The notes beneath the pieces are model-generated. The model was not told the origin of the DNA. It saw only the letters and a program-made list of their open reading frames with translations, and ran no database searches. This document shows positions 59,193 through 64,000 of a stretch of 64,000 bases of DNA, piece by piece. Position 1 is the stretch's first letter. Each line of letters begins with the position of its first letter. Origin of the DNA: Atrina japonica. Lineage: Eukaryota > Mollusca > Bivalvia > Pterioida > Pinnidae. The DNA lies in NCBI GenBank assembly GCA_030159075.1, contig BROG01000292.1, positions 482,001-546,000 of the forward strand. The letters are read 5' to 3'. The position numbers and the translations under genes were made by a program.

Positions 59193-62100
59193 AAAAATCG
59201 TTTTACTTGAACGTTCAAAGTCTTCTCCCTAAGTTGGAGATACTCGAGGCTGAATTGCATAATCACAGCATCTTGTCATTCACCGAGACTTGGTTAAATG
59301 ACTCGAACATTAACTCGGATATATATTTCAACAATTTTCAACCACCATTCTGTCTCTGTAGGAATCAACGGGTGGGGGGGTGGGGTAGCAGTTTATGTTA
59401 AAAACAACATTCACGCCAAGAGACGCTCTGACCTTGAACTTCCTTCACTTGAGTGCATTTGGCTCGAACTAACCATGCGTGGTAAATCTTACCTGTACGG
59501 TACATTTTACAGACCACCTAACTCACTTGTTTCTGTATGGAACGACATTGAACATTCTATTGACATGGCCTTTAATACCAATATTAACAACATTATTATC
59601 ACGGGCGACTTCAATACTAACCTTTTAACTCCTGCTCTAACACCCAATCACTTATCAAATATTATTTTATCGTACGGCATGACCGAATTGATAGACGAAC
59701 CCACACATTTTACAGAAAATTCTTCATCTCTCTTAGATATCATCCTAGTAAGTAACAATTTGATATTAGAAAAGACAAGTGTTGGCGAGTGATTCTTGAA
59801 CCAACCCATTAGGTACCACTACCCTATATATGACCTCTTCTCCCTGCCTTCCTTACCTGCCAATACTTTCAAACGAAACATATGGCTCTTCAGTCATGGT
59901 AATTACAATGAATTAAGACATAGACTAGACAATATTGACTGGGACGACATACTAGACGAACAGGACTTGGATAAATGTGTAGGTAACGTGACGGACATTT
60001 TACTTGAAAACGCGAAGATGACAATACCAAACAAAACTGTGACAGTTAGACGGACAGACCCACCTTGGCTTGGCAACTCTATAAGGAAATCATTACGTAA
60101 AAGAAGACGACTTCACGGACGAGCTAAACGTACGAACAATCCGGATGACTGGGCACTGTTTAGGTTGACAAGAAATAGGTGTATTGACCGCGTACGGAAA
60201 GCTAGAGACGATTATTATAATAAATTTTCAGACGAAATCTCTACATGTAATGATTCTAAAAAGTGGTGGAAGCTTATTAATAAGTTAACACATACAAGTT
60301 CAAACAACAGACATAATATTCCACCCATATATCGTGACGACATAGCCTACGAAAACGACAAAGACAAAGCGACGATTTTTAATACTTTCTTTTGTAGACA
60401 ATCTGACATTGATGACTCAAATACAAATCTCCCCGAAGAATACTAACGTGATTTATCCCCTTTCTGATATAGTTGTCACTATCGAGGAAGTCGAAACTGT
60501 TTTGCTCTCTCTAGACACATCTAAAGCCACTGGGCCTGATTTAATAAATCATCGTTTGCTTAAGGAGACTGCCACTGTCATAAGTTATCCTCTTTATATT
60601 CTTTTCAATAGATCTCTGTCACAATCTTTCTTTCCTAAAGCTTGGAAACAAGCTAATGTTACACCGGTCTTTAAAAAAGGCAACCAAAACGAAGTAAGTA
60701 ACGCCCTATATCTGTATTATCTATACTGGGAAAGGTAATGGAAAGATGGAATTGTGTTTATTCTTACCTGACGTAGTAATCAATCAGGATTCATATCAGG
60801 TGATTCACAATAAACCAATTATTAAACATTTCTAACGATATTGGACAAGCAATTGACGCAGGTAAACTTTTGCGATATAAGTAAAGCCTTTGACCGAGTC
60901 TGGCACAAGGGTCTTCTTTTCAAATTAGAACTAGAGGGTATAACGGGTACACTACTGAACTGGTTTAAAGATTATTTGACCGATAGGGAACAAAGGGTCG
61001 TCCTGAATTCCACTGTCTCACAATGGGGAAAAATCAATGCCGGTGTCCCCCAGGGCTCAATTCTAGGCCCTCTTTTATTTCTTGTTTTTATTAATGACAT
61101 TGTTGAAGGAATACACTCTAATATCAAATTGTTTGCTGATGATACAACCATTTATATCATTGTAGAAAATCCCGTAGACGCTGGAGCAATATTAAACAAC
61201 GACCTGGAAAAGGTGAACACTTGGTCAAAACAATGGCTAGTGAACTTTTAATCCGGCAAAAAACTGAAAGTCTCATAACAAACGTATACCAAAACCATCC
61301 AACTTTAATGATAGTGCTATTTCTGAAGTCGAAGTTCATAAACACCTACATTTTTCTAAAAATTGCCAGTGGTCGGATCATGTACACGCTCTGTCAAAGG
61401 CATCATTACGAATGAGGAAATTTAAATTTAGGCTTGATAGAAAATCTTTACAGAAACTATTTTTTCACATTAGGCCAATACTTGATTATGCCGATGTAAT
61501 ATGGGACAACCTTTCCAACGACCTAATTAATAAGTAGAACAAATAAACATTGAAACCGCGCGAATTGTAACAGGAGCCACTAAACTCACTAAATTTTATA
61601 CATAGAAACAGGATGGGAGACACTACGCAGCCGACGCCAAAAACACAAACTCATTCACTTCCATAAAATGGTTCACAAACAAACACCCGAATATCTATCA
61701 TCACTTGTACCGCCTAGGACACATGAAACACACAACTACATAAAGACAAACAAACAACATTACACAAGTAAAAACAATTAACCTATACAATAACTCAATC
61801 ATCCCACTACTATAAAGCTCTGGAACAATCACCCTTTAACAGTACAAGAAAACCCATCACTCTCTCACCTCAAACGTTTCACTCAACACCAACATGTCCG
61901 ACCCGTGCCACCAATGTAACCGAATTGAACAAATACTTCACATCAGACTTAACTGTAGTTCCCTCAAGTCTCATCTTTATGCGCGTGATATCATAGATAA
62001 CCCTAACTGTACTTGTGGAATCCCTGAAACAATCCGTCACTTTCTACTAGAATGTCCTCTGTACACCGCCGCCCGTGCGCGTTATTTAGATCCACTCCCA

Positions 62101-62640
62101 TTTCCAAAAACTGAACAACTTATTGTGTGGAATAACGTAGCAGACAACATTGAAATTGTCAAAGCGGTTCATAAATACATAACTTCAAGTAAAAGTATCT
62201 CGTACTTGATTGACCAGTAATTATTTTCAATATTACCTAGTAGTATATAAGTGAAAGCTTGATACTTGAGTAACATTAGATATAGCCGAGTAACATTACC
62301 AATCTTGACATGTATTTCTACATCTACAACCCCCCTCCTCTTCCCACGAAATTTCGATTTATATTTCAACATGTTACCGGTGTCTAGTAGTTCCTGTTTT
62401 TTTTTTTGTTTTGTTTTTTTTTTTACTAAAAGACACCAAATAAATTAATCTGAATTCCTGATTACACGTAAATGTATGGATTTTCGAAATGCCGACTGAC
62501 CTGGATAACATTAATAACATTAATATTGTTATATATCAAGGCACACGTGTTTCCTCAATTATATGAACAACTTGTGTGAATATCAACAATTCTTACATTG
62601 TATCTAAATTGTTACGTTACTAGCTAGAGAACAAAAATTA

Positions 62641-62689
<49 letters not shown>

Positions 62690-62962
62690 TAAGTTATTTC
62701 TTACCTCAAGTATACCATAAAATTTATATATATCATTTTCATCTGGTGCTATCTGATTAGGTATTACTTATTTATATATTGTTAATATACGGATTATTGC
62801 TTCCTGGCAACCAAGGGATAAGATTATCATTATTAATTGTAAATTAAAGGAGACGGATTTATATAAGTTGCCAAACTTGTTTCCGAATCCTATTGTTATT
62901 AATACTGTTCACCTGTTACATGTTATATTGATTTGAAGCAATAAAATAGAGTTTAAACTAAT
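59193..62962 (+). mobile_element. CR1/jockey-group LINE, 5'-truncated, 10-bp TSD
   Basis: Flanked by TACGCCATTC at 59183-59192 and 62963-62972. Codes an AP endonuclease (SFTETWLND, YRPPNS, GDFNTN, LLDIILVS), a linker, RT (SKATGPDLINHRLL, NVTPVFKKGN, DISKAFDRVWH, AGVPQGSILGPLLF, FADDTT at 61132) and a C-terminal zinc-binding block (CTCGIPETIRHFLLECP). It begins right at the endonuclease, so ORF1 is lost. Frame changes or stops near 59350, 59790, 60440, 60720-60840, 61250 and 61540-61890 inactivate it. No poly-A; the end is AATAAAATAGAGTTTAAAC. Confidence 0.9.
62642..62686. repeat. (CT)n microsatellite in the LINE 3' UTR
   Basis: About 22 CT units. Confidence 0.95.
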
Positions 62963-62972
62963 TACGCCATTC

Positions 62973-63845
62973 GACAAACGCGACGATTTCGACTTTCCCA
63001 TCATCACATTTCCACATTTAAGTAGTAATATCCCACAATCTCTCGCATATGGAGTTTATATTTCACAAATGATCCGATACGCCAGGTTGTGTGTTCAAAA
63101 TATAAACATTTCATTTACCGAGGAAAACTACTCACTGACACATGGATACGGTAATATACGGGATGCTTTGGCGTCGTGAAAAATTTGGCCTCTTTGGTCA
63201 AAAAATGAACAGTTATTTTTTGACAGTTGACAGTTAGACATTGGTCTAATCTGTATTTATCAACCGTTATCAATATTCTCTTTGATTATTTCCTATATCC
63301 CTTTACCCTATATTGTAACCAATTGTAACCACCTGTCCTCTGTGAGCAGGGGCCGCTGGAACCAAGCTATGAAAGTAGCAGAAATAATTCTGGGTTAATA
63401 TTAGAAACAAATCCATATTCTCCAGATGCTGAATGTGATTATATTTTGGACAAGTTAATTTTGGTCATTTCATTAGGATGGCCAAATTTACCCAGCTCAA
63501 ACAATAGCCAACATATTTCAATTTACGCATCGAAAACCGCGTCTGATGTTAACGTTCCGCAAATTTTACGGTCGGTATAATATTCTTGTTAGCGATTACT
63601 CTGTTTCACCAAGAGGGATGGGTCACCTGTTTGATAGCGGTTGTTAAGACGTTTGTACCAATTTTGACGATGATTCGTGTCCACGTATTTCATTTTGATT
63701 TGACTGTGGACTCACGGTGGATGGTTTCTCCTCCATAGCACCTGATCCCACCTCTTGATTGCAAGAGGTCCTTGTTTCACCAGGTTTTTACCTATATCCT
63801 GGAGATCCAAGAGATTTATACTTTGGTATCTGAGATTTTTTTAAT
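62973..63845 (+). mobile_element. Naiad copy D, right part with 3' pseudo-LTR
   Basis: 62973-63150 continues the coding DNA directly from 59192 (GACAAACGCGACGATTTCGA). An unrelated insert of about 370 bp (63160-63530) follows. 63535-63845 then carries the TTCCGCAAATTTTACGGTCGG block, the 3' UTR and a pseudo-LTR ending GGTATCTGAGATTTTTT. Confidence 0.82.
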
Positions 63846-64000
63846 ATTCATTTTTCCGTGAACATATATGGTGTGTTCTCTTATAGCATTGATACTTCCG
63901 TGAACACATATGTTCTGTTTGCTAATTGCATTCTTTATGTCAGGAACAAATATGTTTTAGAACTGTTGATGATGACAATACACCGTGATCTTCATCAGTA

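Noticed and set aside
63961..64000. CTGATGA on minus at the window end as another hammerhead
   Set aside because: No GAAA at the right distance and no stem I partner in the visible sequence; the motif alone is expected by chance.

Overview
This is eukaryotic (metazoan) nuclear DNA, AT-rich and intron-bearing, and crowded with dead mobile elements. The mixture (permuted Naiad-type Penelope-like elements, hammerhead-ribozyme retrozyme-like repeats, a Gmr1-like Ty3 element with integrase ahead of reverse transcriptase, tRNA-derived SINEs, long CCACTA-type satellites) fits an aquatic invertebrate, most likely a bivalve or other mollusc. That assignment is inference; no single gene proves it.

Host genes. 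The window holds a local family of major-facilitator transporters of the nodulin-like / NFD4-like type. Three loci look complete, each with three coding exons, the same phase-1 intron positions and an exon 2 of exactly 207 bp: gene A (5848-9059, +), gene B (29849-38738, +) and gene C (51324-56129, -). Two decayed C-terminal copies lie at 22.6-23.15 kb and 43.56-43.98 kb (both -). A and B are near-identical products of a direct segmental duplication (about 1.87-9.29 kb and 23.61-38.94 kb). C is a more distant paralogue on the opposite strand.

Layout. 0.5-1.3 kb: Naiad relic with a nested retrozyme monomer. 1.9-9.3 kb: left duplication unit with SINE, Naiad 3' end, palindromic element, minisatellite and gene A. 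9.5-18.6 kb: dispersed pieces of one Gmr1-like element (-) broken up by a full-length but inactive Naiad (12.07-15.48 kb), a second partial Naiad, a divergent PLE 3' end and a 313-bp MITE with clean target-site duplications. 18.6-21.7 kb: CCACTA satellite. 22-23.6 kb: transporter pseudogene flanked by two retrozyme monomers. 23.6-38.9 kb: right duplication unit with a 2-kb cytosine-depleted insert, a 5.0-kb gypsy element (5-bp TSD, empty site known from gene A) sitting in intron 1 of gene B, and a Naiad fragment inside that gypsy. 41.1-41.9 kb: second satellite block. 42-46 kb: pseudogene and a tandem array of five hammerhead-bearing monomers. 46.9-48.9 kb: L1/Tx1-type LINE relic. 49.2-50.8 kb: TIR element and tandem repeats. 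51.3-56.1 kb: gene C. 58-63.8 kb: Naiad relic split by a 3.77-kb CR1/jockey-like LINE with a 10-bp TSD.

The most interesting signal is the small hammerhead-ribozyme repeat family: one tandem array (period about 344-359 bp) and five dispersed monomers, several keeping a complete hammerhead core with a paired stem I and a GUC cleavage triplet. In known animal retrozymes such arrays are transcribed, self-cleave and circularise, and are thought to be mobilised by PLE machinery, which is plentiful here.
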